Positions 16,414 to 25,703 are shown, counted from the first letter of the stretch. The stretch: 64,000 nt of DNA from an uncultured Lachnospiraceae bacterium (GCA_902776305.1 CACYPS010000004.1:124001-188000); one strand, 5' to 3'. A program made the numbers and translations. Notes: generated from the letters alone by a model not told the origin.

Positions 16414-17907
16414 ATGATTCTTTTACTGACAATTTTATTTCCGATCATTTCGGGAATCATCATCTCCATCCCGGAGATGGAAAACAGAAAGAGACATATT
16501 TTCTATGTCGCAGCTCTGTTCATTACGGATATTCTGGGAGCGATCACGATTCTGAACGGAGGCAGTGCCCGTCTGTTCGCGTTCACGGACAAGGTCAGCG
16601 CGTACTTTACAACGGACGGAATAGGCAGGTACTTTATGATTTTCGTCATGCTGCTCTACACAGTCGCGTGCTTCTACTCTTTTGAGTATATGAAGATGGA
16701 GGAGCGGGAGAATGTGTTTTTCGCATTTTATTTTGTCTGCTTCGGGGCCATGCTGGCGGTGTGTCTTGCAGGAAATCTGGTCACATTGTACCTGTGTTTT
16801 GAGATGGCGACGCTCACCTCCATGCCGCTGGTTCTGCACGAGATGACCAAGGCCGCGGTATCCGCGGCACTCAAGTATCTGTTTTATTCGATCGGAGGAG
16901 CCCTGCTGGGTCTTCTTGCCGTGTTCTTCGTGACATATTTCTCTGCGGACCCGGGTGCATTCGCTCAGGGAGGTGCACTCGATATGGCAAAAATAGCGGG
17001 ACACGAGAAGCTCCTTCTTGCCATGGTATTCGTCGGGATCGTCGGATTCGGCACCAAAGCCGGTCTGTACCCCATGCATGGGTGGCTGCCGGCCGCCCAT
17101 CCGATCGCACCTGCACCGGCATCCGCACTTCTGTCCGGAATCATTGCCAAAGCGGGTATCATCGCGATTATTCGTCTTGTTTATTTTTCGGTCGGAGCGG
17201 ATTTTATCCGCGGCACATGGGTGCAGTATACATGGATGACGCTATGCATGCTGACGATCTTTATGGGCTCTATGATGGCGTATAAGGAAAAGGTCACGAA
17301 AAAGCGTCTCGCCTATTCCACAATCAGCCAGATTTCCTACATAAACCTCGGTCTTGCGCTTCTCACTCCGGAGGGGGCGGTCGGCGGTTTGCTGCACGTG
17401 GCTGCCCATGCTACATCGAAAGGCTGTCTCTTCCTCGCCGCAGGTGTGTTCATCTATAAGCTCGGAAAGAGAAATGTCTCTGAACTTCGGGGAATCGGCA
17501 AACAGCTTCCGATCACCATGTGGTGTTTCCTGATCGCATCTCTCTCTCTGGTGGGAATTCCGCCTATGGGTGGATTTGTGAGCAAATGGTACATTGCTCT
17601 CGCCGCTGTCGGAGACGGCATGGGAATCTACTCGATTCTTCCGCCGGTCATTTTGCTGATCTCAGCTTTGCTGACAGCAGGCTATCTGCTGCCGGTCGCG
17701 ATCGATGCATTCTTCCCGGGGCATGAGGAAGAGGACTCACACACGGGAAAATCAAAATCAGCCGATAAGCACGGAAAAGATGCGAAAGCCACTACAGTCA
17801 CCGAGTCCGCTCTCATGTATGTCCCGATGCTCATTCTCTCCGCTGCGGCTTTGTGCGTCGGCATTTTCGGCTCACAGATCGCTGACATAATGATAAAATT
17901 CTTCTGA
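16414..17907 (+). CDS. Antiporter-like subunit 2 (MrpD/NuoM family)
   Basis: A 497-residue NuoM/MrpD-like subunit with about 14 spans. The TM5 glutamate is in YLCFEMATLTS, the TM7 lysine in GTKAGLYPMHGWLP, and the TM8 lysine in SGIIAKAGI, so the core residues for proton or sodium conduction are intact. A short histidine- and lysine-rich loop (about 432-460) lies between the last two spans. An AAGGAG site precedes the ATG and the gene follows the previous one by 19 nt. Confidence 0.85.
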   Translation: MILLLTILFPIISGIIISIPEMENRKRHIFYVAALFITDILGAITILNGGSARLFAFTDKVSAYFTTDGIGRYFMIFVMLLYTVACFYSFEYMKMEERENVFFAFYFVCFGAMLAVCLAGNLVTLYLCFEMATLTSMPLVLHEMTKAAVSAALKYLFYSIGGALLGLLAVFFVTYFSADPGAFAQGGALDMAKIAGHEKLLLAMVFVGIVGFGTKAGLYPMHGWLPAAHPIAPAPASALLSGIIAKAGIIAIIRLVYFSVGADFIRGTWVQYTWMTLCMLTIFMGSMMAYKEKVTKKRLAYSTISQISYINLGLALLTPEGAVGGLLHVAAHATSKGCLFLAAGVFIYKLGKRNVSELRGIGKQLPITMWCFLIASLSLVGIPPMGGFVSKWYIALAAVGDGMGIYSILPPVILLISALLTAGYLLPVAIDAFFPGHEEEDSHTGKSKSADKHGKDAKATTVTESALMYVPMLILSAAALCVGIFGSQIADIMIKFF

Positions 17908-17945
17908 AAGAATCAGAAAATCCTGTATAGATTAGGAGCATTAAC

Positions 17946-19412
17946 GTGAATCAGTACCTGATTTTTGCGCCGATCCTGATTCCCTTCTTAGGAGGCAGCC
18001 TGCTTCTTTTGAGACCGATTCGGGACGACCATGTAAGAAATGTATACTGTGAGATCGTGGCCTGTGTCACTTCCGTGACAGTGTGGGCAGTTCTTGTCTA
18101 TGGATCAAGAACTCCGGTCACGATATACAGTTTCATTGAAGAATTTGCTATAAATTTCAAAGTGGACGGACCGGCGATGCTTTTTGCGGGTATGGTCTCG
18201 GTCATGTGGCCGCTTGTGCTTTTGTATGCATTTGACTATATGGAGCATTCGGTCAGAAAGAATGCATTTTTCGCATTTTACGTGATGACCTACGGCATTA
18301 CACTCGGGATCGCCTTTTCTGCGGACCTTGTTACGATGTATGTCTTTTTCGAGATGCTGACTCTGGTCACTTTGCCGCTCGTAGCTCACTATCAGAATCA
18401 CGCGAGCCTGTTCGCGGGCAGGAGATACGTCGCGTACTGTATCGGAGGCGCTTCACTGGCATTTGTCGCCGTTGTCATGGGCACCATGGGAGGCGGCGGA
18501 GATTTCGATTACGGCGGAAGTCTTTCCGGTATTTTTTCGGATGATCTGATGCGTATCATTTTCATGTTCGGCTTCTTCGGATTCGGAACAAAAGCAGCGA
18601 TTTTTCCGCTTTACAACTGGCTCCCGCAGGCTTCGGTCGCTCCTACGCCTGTCACTGCGCTTCTGCATGCGGTCGCGGTCGTCAACTCCGGCGTATTTGC
18701 GGTGATGCGGCTCGCATGGTATGTATACGGACCGGAAGTGCTGCTCGGAACTGCGACGCAGAATATATGTGTGATTGCATCGGAGTTCACACTCGTATTT
18801 GCAGCCGTTATGGCGCTCAAGGAGAGACACTTCAAGCGGAGGCTGGCCTACTCGACAGTCAGCAACCTGTCCTATATGCTCTATGGCATCATGCTGATGA
18901 CTCCGCAGGGGCTGGTCGGCGGACTTGCTCACATGCTGTTCCACAGTGTGATCAAGATGTCCCTGTTCCTCTGCGCAGGTGCATTTATGCATATGACAGG
19001 AAATGAATATATTTACGAAGTGAACGGTGCCGGAAGACGGATGCCCTGGACATTTGCCTTCTATACTATGGGGGCACTGTCTCTGACCGGTATCCCCCTG
19101 TTCTGCGGATTTATCTCCAAATGGCGACTTATCTGGGCAGGTATAAGCGCCATGACTCCGGTATCGATCGCAGGTACTGTATGTCTTATTCTGTCGGCTT
19201 TCCTGTGCGCGATGTATACACTGAATATCAGTATTCGTGCTTTCTTCCCCATGCAGGGGACGGATAACTATGCACATTTTCGGGGGCGGAGAGAGGCAGG
19301 CTGGCGCATGCTCGTTCCGATCGGATCCTTTGCGATCCTGAACGTCGTGTTCGGACTGTTTTCGGGACCTGTCCTTGCATTCCTTGAAAATATTGCAATG
19401 GGGGTGATGTGA
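17946..19412 (+). CDS. Antiporter-like subunit 3 (NuoL/M family)
   Basis: A 488-residue NuoL/M-like subunit starting with GTG, with AGGAG 7 nt upstream. The TM5 glutamate (MYVFFEMLTLVT) and TM7 lysine (GTKAAIFPLYNWLP) are present. The TM8 position that is lysine in the other three subunits reads AVAVVNSGVF, so it lacks that lysine, as complex I NuoL also does. This suggests that the four subunits are not interchangeable. It is separated from the next gene by 1 nt. Confidence 0.83.
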   Translation: MNQYLIFAPILIPFLGGSLLLLRPIRDDHVRNVYCEIVACVTSVTVWAVLVYGSRTPVTIYSFIEEFAINFKVDGPAMLFAGMVSVMWPLVLLYAFDYMEHSVRKNAFFAFYVMTYGITLGIAFSADLVTMYVFFEMLTLVTLPLVAHYQNHASLFAGRRYVAYCIGGASLAFVAVVMGTMGGGGDFDYGGSLSGIFSDDLMRIIFMFGFFGFGTKAAIFPLYNWLPQASVAPTPVTALLHAVAVVNSGVFAVMRLAWYVYGPEVLLGTATQNICVIASEFTLVFAAVMALKERHFKRRLAYSTVSNLSYMLYGIMLMTPQGLVGGLAHMLFHSVIKMSLFLCAGAFMHMTGNEYIYEVNGAGRRMPWTFAFYTMGALSLTGIPLFCGFISKWRLIWAGISAMTPVSIAGTVCLILSAFLCAMYTLNISIRAFFPMQGTDNYAHFRGRREAGWRMLVPIGSFAILNVVFGLFSGPVLAFLENIAMGVM

Positions 19413-19413
19413 T

Positions 19414-21516
19414 ATGGTGATCTCCTTACTTGTGTTCCTGCCGATATTTGTATCTCCCGTCGTTTACATCCTCGGGAGAAGGAATGGAAAGCTTCGCGAT
19501 GACGCGGTGATCGTTTTCACGTTTTGCATGCTGGCCTTAGCCGTCTTTCAGGCGGTCTCCGTTGCTTCGATTCTTTCTGATGCGGAGGACGCCGCTTCTG
19601 CTTCAGGATTACCCGGGTTGGACATTCCCGGAGTATTCGTCTACGGCCTCAGTTTTACAGCCGATGGATTTCGGGCGGTGTACAGCCTTGTCACAGCCAT
19701 CATGTGGGCGGGTACAACGCTGTTCTCCAAAGAGTACTTTGCCCATGAGAGGGAAGGGCTCGATCGATACTGGATGTTCGTTATCCTGACTCTGGGCGCG
19801 ACTCAGGGCGTTATGCTCTCAGCGGATCTCATGACAAGTTTTGTATTCTTTGAGATTCTTTCTCTTACCTCCTTCACGTGGGTCATCCACGAGGAGACAC
19901 AAGGTGCGATCCGTGCCGCGTACACATACCTCTTTATCGCGGTCATCGGCGGACTTGTCCTGTTCATGGGCTTGCTCCTTGTGAGAGAGACTTGCGGGAC
20001 ACTCGCGTTCAGCGACCTTGCCGCGGCAGTCTCATCCGCCTCACAGGATCCCGCGTCCGGACGCAGGATCTTCGCCGGTGCGGTCTGCATTCTGTTCGGG
20101 TTCGGCTGCAAAGCCGGAATGTTCCCTGTTCATGTGTGGCTGCCGAAGGCACATCCTGTTGCACCTTCGCCCGGATCGGCTCTTTTGTCCGGTATACTGA
20201 CCAAGGTCGGTGTGTATGGCATCATCATGACGGCAACGCAGGCTCTGTTCGGGAGCCGGGCGTTCGGACTGCTGATTTTCACACTCGGACTCGTTACGAT
20301 GTTCCTCGGAGCTCTGCTTGCTCTGTTTTCCGTAAATCTGAAGAGAACGCTGGCATGCTCATCCATGTCCCAGATCGGGTTCATTCTGACGGGTATCGGC
20401 ATGGCGACATTCACGAACGCGCTCGGCGAGGCACACGGGGAGGAGGGCGTCACGCTGGCACTTTCCGGTGCTATGCTGCATATGGTGAATCATTCTTTGC
20501 TGAAACTGGTACTCTTCATGGCTGCAGGCGTTGTGGTCATGAATCTGCATAAGCTGAATCTGGATGAAATAAGAGGCTGGGGACGCAATAAGATTTTCCT
20601 GAAGATCGCTTTTGCGCTCGGAGGGCTCGGTATCAGCGGCGTTCCTCTTTTTAACGGGTACATTTCAAAGACTATGCTGCATGAGGGAATCGTGCATGGC
20701 ATAGAGGTCACGGAGTCAATGGCCGGAATGGGAGGCGTGCATGCATTCTTCCGGATCGGCGAGTGGGTGTTCCTGATCTCGGGCGGATTTACCTTCGCAT
20801 ATATGCTGAAACTGTTCATCTGCGTGTTCCTTGAGAAAAATCGGGATGAGTCGGTGCAGGCAGTTTACGATGAAAATCCGGTCTGCATGAATCTCGCGTC
20901 GACCGTCGCGGTCTTCGGATCTTCCCTGTTCATGGTAATCCTCGGTCAGCCGCTTATAATGACGCGTATCGCTGCCCTGATGAACGGTAGAGAGGAGATT
21001 TTGGAGTTTGCGGCATTTACTCTTGAGAACCTGAAGGGCGGATTCATCTCGCTCGGAATCGGAGCGCTTCTGTACATTGTTGTTGTGAGGCGCGTGCTTA
21101 TGCGTGACGGCTCCTATGTAAATCTCTGGCCTGCCGGGTTCGATCTCGAAGATATGCTGTACCGCCCGCTGCTTACAAAGTGGCTGCCGGACATCGGCGG
21201 CGCGGTGGCGAGGGTATTCGGAGAGAATCTTATTCTCACGCCGGTCTGCCGCTGCATCGTCTTTTTCGGTTCGCTGATCGGCCGGTCCCTGTGTGACAGT
21301 ACCGACGCGCTTATTCTCCTGCTGCGAAAGACGATCGTCCGGGAGATGCCCGTGCGTGCCCGCCGGGATATGAACCCGACCCGTACGGAGGTCTTCCTTC
21401 GCGATACGAACGAGGCGGTCTCTACGATTTTTGCGAGTTTCTCTTTTGCGCTCGCCATGACCTGCGTCGGCGTGCTCATGATTCTCGGCGTGCTTGCATA
21501 TGTACTCTTCTTTTAA
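19414..21516 (+). CDS. Antiporter-like subunit 4 (NuoL/MrpA-like, long)
   Basis: A 700-residue member of the same family and the last gene of the operon. Residues about 1-500 form the antiporter core with E in FVFFEILSLTS and lysines in GCKAGMFPVHVWLP and SGILTKVGVYG. About 500-700 add further hydrophobic spans and an amphipathic basic stretch (VREMPVRARRDMNPTR). The extra C-terminal part recalls the lateral helix of NuoL/MrpA, but that is inference. The gene ends 33 nt before the Nudix gene. Confidence 0.83.
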   Translation: MVISLLVFLPIFVSPVVYILGRRNGKLRDDAVIVFTFCMLALAVFQAVSVASILSDAEDAASASGLPGLDIPGVFVYGLSFTADGFRAVYSLVTAIMWAGTTLFSKEYFAHEREGLDRYWMFVILTLGATQGVMLSADLMTSFVFFEILSLTSFTWVIHEETQGAIRAAYTYLFIAVIGGLVLFMGLLLVRETCGTLAFSDLAAAVSSASQDPASGRRIFAGAVCILFGFGCKAGMFPVHVWLPKAHPVAPSPGSALLSGILTKVGVYGIIMTATQALFGSRAFGLLIFTLGLVTMFLGALLALFSVNLKRTLACSSMSQIGFILTGIGMATFTNALGEAHGEEGVTLALSGAMLHMVNHSLLKLVLFMAAGVVVMNLHKLNLDEIRGWGRNKIFLKIAFALGGLGISGVPLFNGYISKTMLHEGIVHGIEVTESMAGMGGVHAFFRIGEWVFLISGGFTFAYMLKLFICVFLEKNRDESVQAVYDENPVCMNLASTVAVFGSSLFMVILGQPLIMTRIAALMNGREEILEFAAFTLENLKGGFISLGIGALLYIVVVRRVLMRDGSYVNLWPAGFDLEDMLYRPLLTKWLPDIGGAVARVFGENLILTPVCRCIVFFGSLIGRSLCDSTDALILLLRKTIVREMPVRARRDMNPTRTEVFLRDTNEAVSTIFASFSFALAMTCVGVLMILGVLAYVLFF

Positions 21517-21549
21517 TTTCAGACGCGGAATGCGATAGAAAGGTTCACT

Positions 21550-22047
21550 ATGTCCAAAACAGAACTCAGCACCCTGTGCTACCTTGAACAAGACGGCAAA
21601 TATCTGATGCTCCACCGAGTCAAAAAGAAGAATGATATCAATAAAGAAAAATGGATCGGAGTAGGAGGGCACTTCGAAGCGGAGGAGACCCCGGAAGAAT
21701 GTGTGATGCGCGAAGTGCGGGAGGAAACAGGATTTACGCTGAATTCCTGGAATTTCCGGGGAATCGTGACGTTCGTGTCCGGAGACGGAGTGGTCGAATA
21801 CATGCACCTGTTCACGTCCGATGATTTCAGCGGAGAGATGCATGCCTGCGATGAGGGAGAACTGTTGTGGGTAGATAAGAGTGAGATCCAAAGCCTGAAT
21901 ATCTGGCCCGGTGACAGGATCTTTTTCAAATTGATTGATGAAAATCGTCCGTTCTTTTCACTGAAACTGGTCTACGATGGCCGGGGAGGTCTTCTGACGG
22001 CAAAACTTGATGGGAAAGAGTACGATTTCAGTGCTATATTGAAATGA
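21550..22047 (+). CDS. Nudix hydrolase, MutT/8-oxo-dGTPase-like
   Basis: A 165-residue Nudix protein. The Nudix box is complete: G40, E46, R54-E55, E58-E59 and G61 in GGHFEAEETPEEC followed by VMREVREETGF. The family hydrolyses nucleoside diphosphates linked to another group; the sub-type with VGGHFE at the box resembles Firmicute 8-oxo-dGTP diphosphatases. A GAAAGG site precedes the ATG. It follows the Mrp-like operon closely and may be read from it. Confidence 0.85.
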   Translation: MSKTELSTLCYLEQDGKYLMLHRVKKKNDINKEKWIGVGGHFEAEETPEECVMREVREETGFTLNSWNFRGIVTFVSGDGVVEYMHLFTSDDFSGEMHACDEGELLWVDKSEIQSLNIWPGDRIFFKLIDENRPFFSLKLVYDGRGGLLTAKLDGKEYDFSAILK

Positions 22048-22106
22048 AAAATACAGCCTTACCTGAGAGGATGATGGAGAATGCCTCAGGCAGGGCTGTA
22101 TTTTTT
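22047..22106. terminator. Bidirectional terminator between Nudix and DtxR-type genes
   Basis: AAATACAGCC plus CCTGAG on the left pairs with CTCAGG plus GGCTGTATTT on the right, with a T run on the right and an A run on the left. The flanking genes converge here. Confidence 0.85.
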
Positions 22107-22121
22107 AATCTGTATACTTTT

Positions 22122-22496
22122 TTATTTCATCTCATTGGTCGACATGAACTCGCGAAGCCGCTTGAATGTCTCTTCACTTATGTCGTGCTCAATCTTGCAG
22201 GCGTCATCCTCAGCTGTTCTTGGGTTCACACCGATATTTTCAAAAAAGCTTGTAAGGACTTTATGTCTGGTATATGTGTGACGAGCGATTTTGAGACCTT
22301 CGTCCGTTAGAGTAATATAACCATCCGCATCCATATTGACCAGGCCTTTTTCACGGAGCTTTTTCATTGCAATGCTGATGCTGGGTTTTGAATAGCCGAG
22401 TTTATATACGATATCAATGGATCTTACTTTGCCGAGCTGCTCACGTAGCATGAGAATCGCCTCGAGATAATCCTCGGAAGACTCATTATAATTCAT
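22122..22496 (-). CDS. DtxR/MntR family metal-dependent regulator
   Basis: A 124-residue metalloregulator with an N-terminal winged helix (about 5-65) and a metal-binding dimerisation domain; there is no SH3-like third domain. Ligand positions are D9, E12, H78, C100, E103 and H104. D9 is the MntR-type residue, whereas the cysteine in ACKIEHDIS sits where DtxR has its cysteine, so the metal (Mn or Fe) cannot be called by simple rule. An AGGAGGT site precedes the ATG. No manganese transporter gene lies next to it. Confidence 0.85.
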   Translation of the reverse strand: MNYNESSEDYLEAILMLREQLGKVRSIDIVYKLGYSKPSISIAMKKLREKGLVNMDADGYITLTDEGLKIARHTYTRHKVLTSFFENIGVNPRTAEDDACKIEHDISEETFKRLREFMSTNEMK

Positions 22497-22760
22497 TGTT
22501 ACCTCCTGACTGCCGGATCTGTGAATCAGGCAATGTGTTTGTCGGTTCTAAGCCGCAATATTAGAATACCATAGAAAAAAAAGTATTTCAAGTCTGCATG
22601 GCAGGCGTCGACAGGTAGTATGCACTTTCCCGTATGGATGCGTATGAAATGAGATAGTGTCTTTTATAATGTCCTTTATTTGTGTATAATTAACAGTAGT
22701 ACACGGTAAATTCTTCCGGATACAATCAGTATTTTCATTTGACTTAAGAGGTGACACTTG

Positions 22761-24029
22761 ATGAAAAGATTTCGGGAACTCCTGAATGAAAGGTGGGCGG
22801 CGTATACATTTGCAGCATGCAGTGCTGTTATTCTCTATCTGTTGCTCGGCCATATCGGAAATATTGGAGGAGTTTTTGTCAAAATATACAAGCTCACAGG
22901 TCCTGTCCTCGGAGGCGTTGTTATTGCGTATCTGATGGATCCTCTGGTCAGTCTGATTGAGAAACCGATGCGTGACTGGTTTCAAAGTGATAACCAGAGG
23001 CACGCTGTCGCCGTGGCAGTCGCAGCACTTCTCATCGTGGCGCTGTTCATTTTACTGCTGATTGCCCTGGTGCCGGCTCTGATCGACAGTGTCATGACGT
23101 TCGTCGGCAATATCAATGTATATGTCCGCACAGCCGAAAGATTTATCAATTATCTGAATCAAATCGCTTCGGAAAACAATGTTGATATTTCGGGTATTAC
23201 GACTTATGGTCAGGAAATGTTGGACAGCGTCCTCGATATCCTTCCGAATAGTATCAATACCATTATGACCACATCTCATAGCATGGGATCCAGTATCATC
23301 AATCTGATTATCAGCTTCATCCTTGCAATCTATTTCCTGAACGGCAAGGAGAAGATCATGAATGAAATACAGAGACTTCGACATGCGATGTACAATGATG
23401 AGACTTATGAATCGCGCACCAAGTTTTTCAGGCGATGCAATGAGATCATGTTGAACTTCGTCATTTATGACATCCTGGATGCATTGATCGTGGCGATTGC
23501 AAATGCCGTATTCATGATGATCACCGGGATGAGTTACATTCCGCTGATCTCCACAATCGTCGGCGTTCTGAATCTTCTGCCTACTTTCGGTCCCATCGTC
23601 GGTGCAGTGATCGGCGGTCTGATCATACTTCTGAACAATCCTATTCATGCGATGTGGTTCATCATTTTCACGATTGTTCTGCAGACGATAGACGGGTATA
23701 TCATAAAGCCCAGGCTTTTCGGAGGATCCATGGGAGTATCGGGCGTTGCGATCCTGATCATGATCATCGTGGGCGGAAATCTGTTCGGGGCTATCGGCAT
23801 TCTTCTGGCCATCCCGTGCACTGCTATCTTTGCATTTTTATATGATGAGGTCATTCTTCCCTGGATCCGTAACAGACGTCTTCAGTATGAAGGTCAGGAA
23901 AGCGGCGTCAAGCACAGCGGGCACGAGGAAGTGCAGGAGACACCGGAGGAAGATGCCGCAAACACAGAACAACGTGTCAGGCACAGTGTGCTCGATGAAG
24001 CTGTTCACGAAGAAAAACCGGCATTGTGA
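22761..24029 (+). CDS. AI-2E family transporter (PF01594 permease)
   Basis: A 422-residue membrane protein of the AI-2E transporter family. It has two N-terminal spans, a soluble stretch (about 120-190), a block of five or six C-terminal spans containing the family segment PTFGPIVGAVIGGLI and DGYIIKPRLFGGSMGVSG, and a hydrophilic acidic tail (about 370-422). Members export AI-2 or act as Na+/H+ antiporters, so the substrate is open. The ATG at 22761 follows AAGAGGTG; a TTG one codon upstream is an unlikely alternative. The stop codon abuts a dispersed repeat. Confidence 0.85.
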   Translation: MKRFRELLNERWAAYTFAACSAVILYLLLGHIGNIGGVFVKIYKLTGPVLGGVVIAYLMDPLVSLIEKPMRDWFQSDNQRHAVAVAVAALLIVALFILLLIALVPALIDSVMTFVGNINVYVRTAERFINYLNQIASENNVDISGITTYGQEMLDSVLDILPNSINTIMTTSHSMGSSIINLIISFILAIYFLNGKEKIMNEIQRLRHAMYNDETYESRTKFFRRCNEIMLNFVIYDILDALIVAIANAVFMMITGMSYIPLISTIVGVLNLLPTFGPIVGAVIGGLIILLNNPIHAMWFIIFTIVLQTIDGYIIKPRLFGGSMGVSGVAILIMIIVGGNLFGAIGILLAIPCTAIFAFLYDEVILPWIRNRRLQYEGQESGVKHSGHEEVQETPEEDAANTEQRVRHSVLDEAVHEEKPAL

Positions 24030-24113
24030 AACGCCTCCGGCGGATCGCAGACGTGCGCAGCGGAAGGCGCTTACGCCCCGCGCACGTCGCGGCAAGAACA
24101 CCGAGGCGTTCCT
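24030..24113 (+). repeat. Dispersed GC-rich multi-hairpin repeat, copy 3
   Basis: It begins directly after the stop codon of the AI-2E family gene. It matches 3901-4012 and 37660-37752 over CGGCGGATCGCAGACGTGCG, GGAAGGCGCTTACG and CGTCGCGGCAAGAACACCGAGG. Confidence 0.75.
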
Positions 24114-24159
24114 TAAATCGACAGATTACTGAGGGACAGACAGGAAAGGGGTGCTTTAT

Positions 24160-24570
24160 ATGAGGAAGAGACCTGTTCGCAAGAAGAATCCTCTTTATAA
24201 GAGTTTTGGCTATGCATTTGAAGGTATTTTCAATACGTTCGGTGCAGAGAGAAATATGAAGATCCACTGTCTGATGGCCGTAGCTGTTATAGTCGCGGGT
24301 ATTATATGCCGGATAACCAGAATAGAATGGTTCATATGTCTTATACTCTTCGGCCTGGTGACAAGTCTCGAGCTCGTCAACACGGCGGTGGAAGCTGTCG
24401 TTGATCTTGTAACGGAGGAGAAAAAGCCGCTGGCCAAGAAAGCCAAAGACGCTGCGGCGGGAGCGGTTCTGATCGCAGCGATATTTGCAGCATTGATCGG
24501 ACTTGCGATATTTGTTCCTAAAGTTCCGGATGCTCTTGACGTGTTCGGAATAAACTGGGATCCCTGGTGA
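24160..24570 (+). CDS. dgkA: Diacylglycerol/undecaprenol kinase
   Basis: A 136-residue DgkA-type membrane kinase with three spans. The signature ELVNTAVEAVVDLV (about 69-82) carries the catalytic glutamate and the N-T-A-x-E metal motif, and GAERNMKIH precedes the first span as usual. In Gram-positives this form phosphorylates undecaprenol as well as diacylglycerol. The ATG at 24160 is 9 nt after AAGGGG; a GTG three codons earlier overlaps that site. A deoR-type gene follows after 22 nt. Confidence 0.88.
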   Translation: MRKRPVRKKNPLYKSFGYAFEGIFNTFGAERNMKIHCLMAVAVIVAGIICRITRIEWFICLILFGLVTSLELVNTAVEAVVDLVTEEKKPLAKKAKDAAAGAVLIAAIFAALIGLAIFVPKVPDALDVFGINWDPW

Positions 24571-24592
24571 TTTTAGAAAAGTGAGGGTAATT

Positions 24593-25354
24593 ATGGAAAC
24601 AATGGATGAGCGTCGCGATGCGATAGTTGCTCTTGTCAATGAAAAAAGCAACATTACATTTGCAGAACTGAAAAAAAGGTTCCCTCAGGTATCCGATATG
24701 ACGATCAGGACGGATCTCAAAGCCCTTGACGAGGCGAAGAGAATTGTCCGGGTTCATGGCGGCGCCAAGTCGGTGGAACAAGTCATCGGTAACGACGATC
24801 TTCTCGGAAAGAGAGCTGTCAGGAACGTGGAAGCCAAACAGCTCATCGCGGAGAAGGCGATAAAACTCATTCGTCCGAATACGACGGTGTTCATCGATTC
24901 CGGGAGTACCACGACCCTGATGGCCAATCTGTTCCCGGATGTACAGTGCGTGATTTTTACGAACAGTCTGAGCTGCGGTATCGAACTCAGCAAACTCACA
25001 AAGGCGCGCGTTTACATGGTCGGAGGACTTTTGAATCGAAATTCTCTCAGCGTTGTCGGTTATTCAGCGCTCAAGGAGATGGATCCTGTGAATTATGATA
25101 TGGCTTTTCTCGGAGCAACGAGTTATGACGACCAGCTTGGCTTTACCTGTGAATCCGCAGAGGACAACGCTATTAAGAGGATGGCCATCTCAAAGGCCGT
25201 ACAGAACATTATTCTGATGGACGCTTCAAAACTGGGGCGGCGCGGATCCTTCACGATCGGACAGCTTAATGAGGTGACGGATGTTGTGATGGATGGGAAT
25301 GTCCCCGATGATTTCAGGCAGTCATGCGCCCGCAATAATGTGATGCTGCACTGA
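24593..25354 (+). CDS. DeoR family transcriptional regulator
   Basis: A 253-residue DeoR-type regulator: an N-terminal helix-turn-helix (about 5-60, DMTIRTDLKALDEAKRIVRVHGGA) and a sugar-phosphate-sensing isomerase-like domain with DSGSTT, TNSL and VGGLLNRNSLSVVG motifs. The family responds to phosphorylated sugars. The ATG at 24593 follows GAGGG by 6 nt. No sugar operon is next to it, so its regulon lies elsewhere or it regulates the neighbouring kinase gene; neither is shown. Confidence 0.88.
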   Translation: METMDERRDAIVALVNEKSNITFAELKKRFPQVSDMTIRTDLKALDEAKRIVRVHGGAKSVEQVIGNDDLLGKRAVRNVEAKQLIAEKAIKLIRPNTTVFIDSGSTTTLMANLFPDVQCVIFTNSLSCGIELSKLTKARVYMVGGLLNRNSLSVVGYSALKEMDPVNYDMAFLGATSYDDQLGFTCESAEDNAIKRMAISKAVQNIILMDASKLGRRGSFTIGQLNEVTDVVMDGNVPDDFRQSCARNNVMLH

Positions 25355-25475
25355 CACCTGTTTTTCCGGTTCCGTACCAACTGCATTGCTAAATCATAGG
25401 AAATGAGTGATGTTGCATAGCACACGGCTTTTCGGAATCGGATTGTTTGCATAGCCTAATCTACAGGATGAGTGC

Positions 25476-25481
25476 TATAAT
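25476..25481 (+). promoter_or_regulatory. -10 element of the structured RNA unit
   Basis: TATAAT preceded by TGC makes an extended -10 (TGCTATAAT). No convincing -35 lies 17 nt upstream, which fits an extended -10 promoter. Transcription would start near 25488. Confidence 0.6.
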
Positions 25482-25487
25482 GAAAAC

Positions 25488-25703
25488 TGTCTTGCGGAAG
25501 AGAGGATCTTTTCCGTAAGAATCGAATATTTCGACGGTTCTCCCGATGTTATGCAGGGGACTAAGTCGACCTGGAAAATATCAACCTGACGCAGCAAGCC
25601 TGTACCTTGTGCGGAAGCGATGAGACATAACGATGAGGCGGAAATGCAGTATTTCCGTTCCTGTTTGTGTGCTCTGGCGCTCCGCAAAGGGAGCGCCTTT
25701 TTC
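25488..25703 (+). ncRNA. Structured noncoding RNA of about 216 nt
   Basis: The unit lies between an extended -10 and a strong intrinsic terminator (25676-25703), with no convincing reading frame. Visible pairings are CTTGCGGAA with TTCCGTAAG, TCGAA-tat-TTCGA, GTTATG with CATAAC enclosing a CAGG...CCTG region, and GGAAATgcagtATTTCC. Size and layout would suit 6S RNA, raiA-type RNA or a long leader; I cannot place it in a family from sequence alone. It ends 50 nt before the TM1266-family gene, so it may be a leader with attenuation or an independent RNA. Confidence 0.6.
25676..25703 (+). terminator. Terminator of the structured RNA
   Basis: GGCGCTCC-gcaaag-GGAGCGCC followed by TTTTT. It would separate the RNA from the downstream TM1266/hydE genes unless it is regulated. 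Confidence 0.85.

Noticed and set aside
25488..25703. Cobalamin, Moco or SAM riboswitch before the hydE genes
   Set aside because: None of the conserved boxes of these riboswitches is seen, and the unit ends in a terminator 50 nt before the gene.
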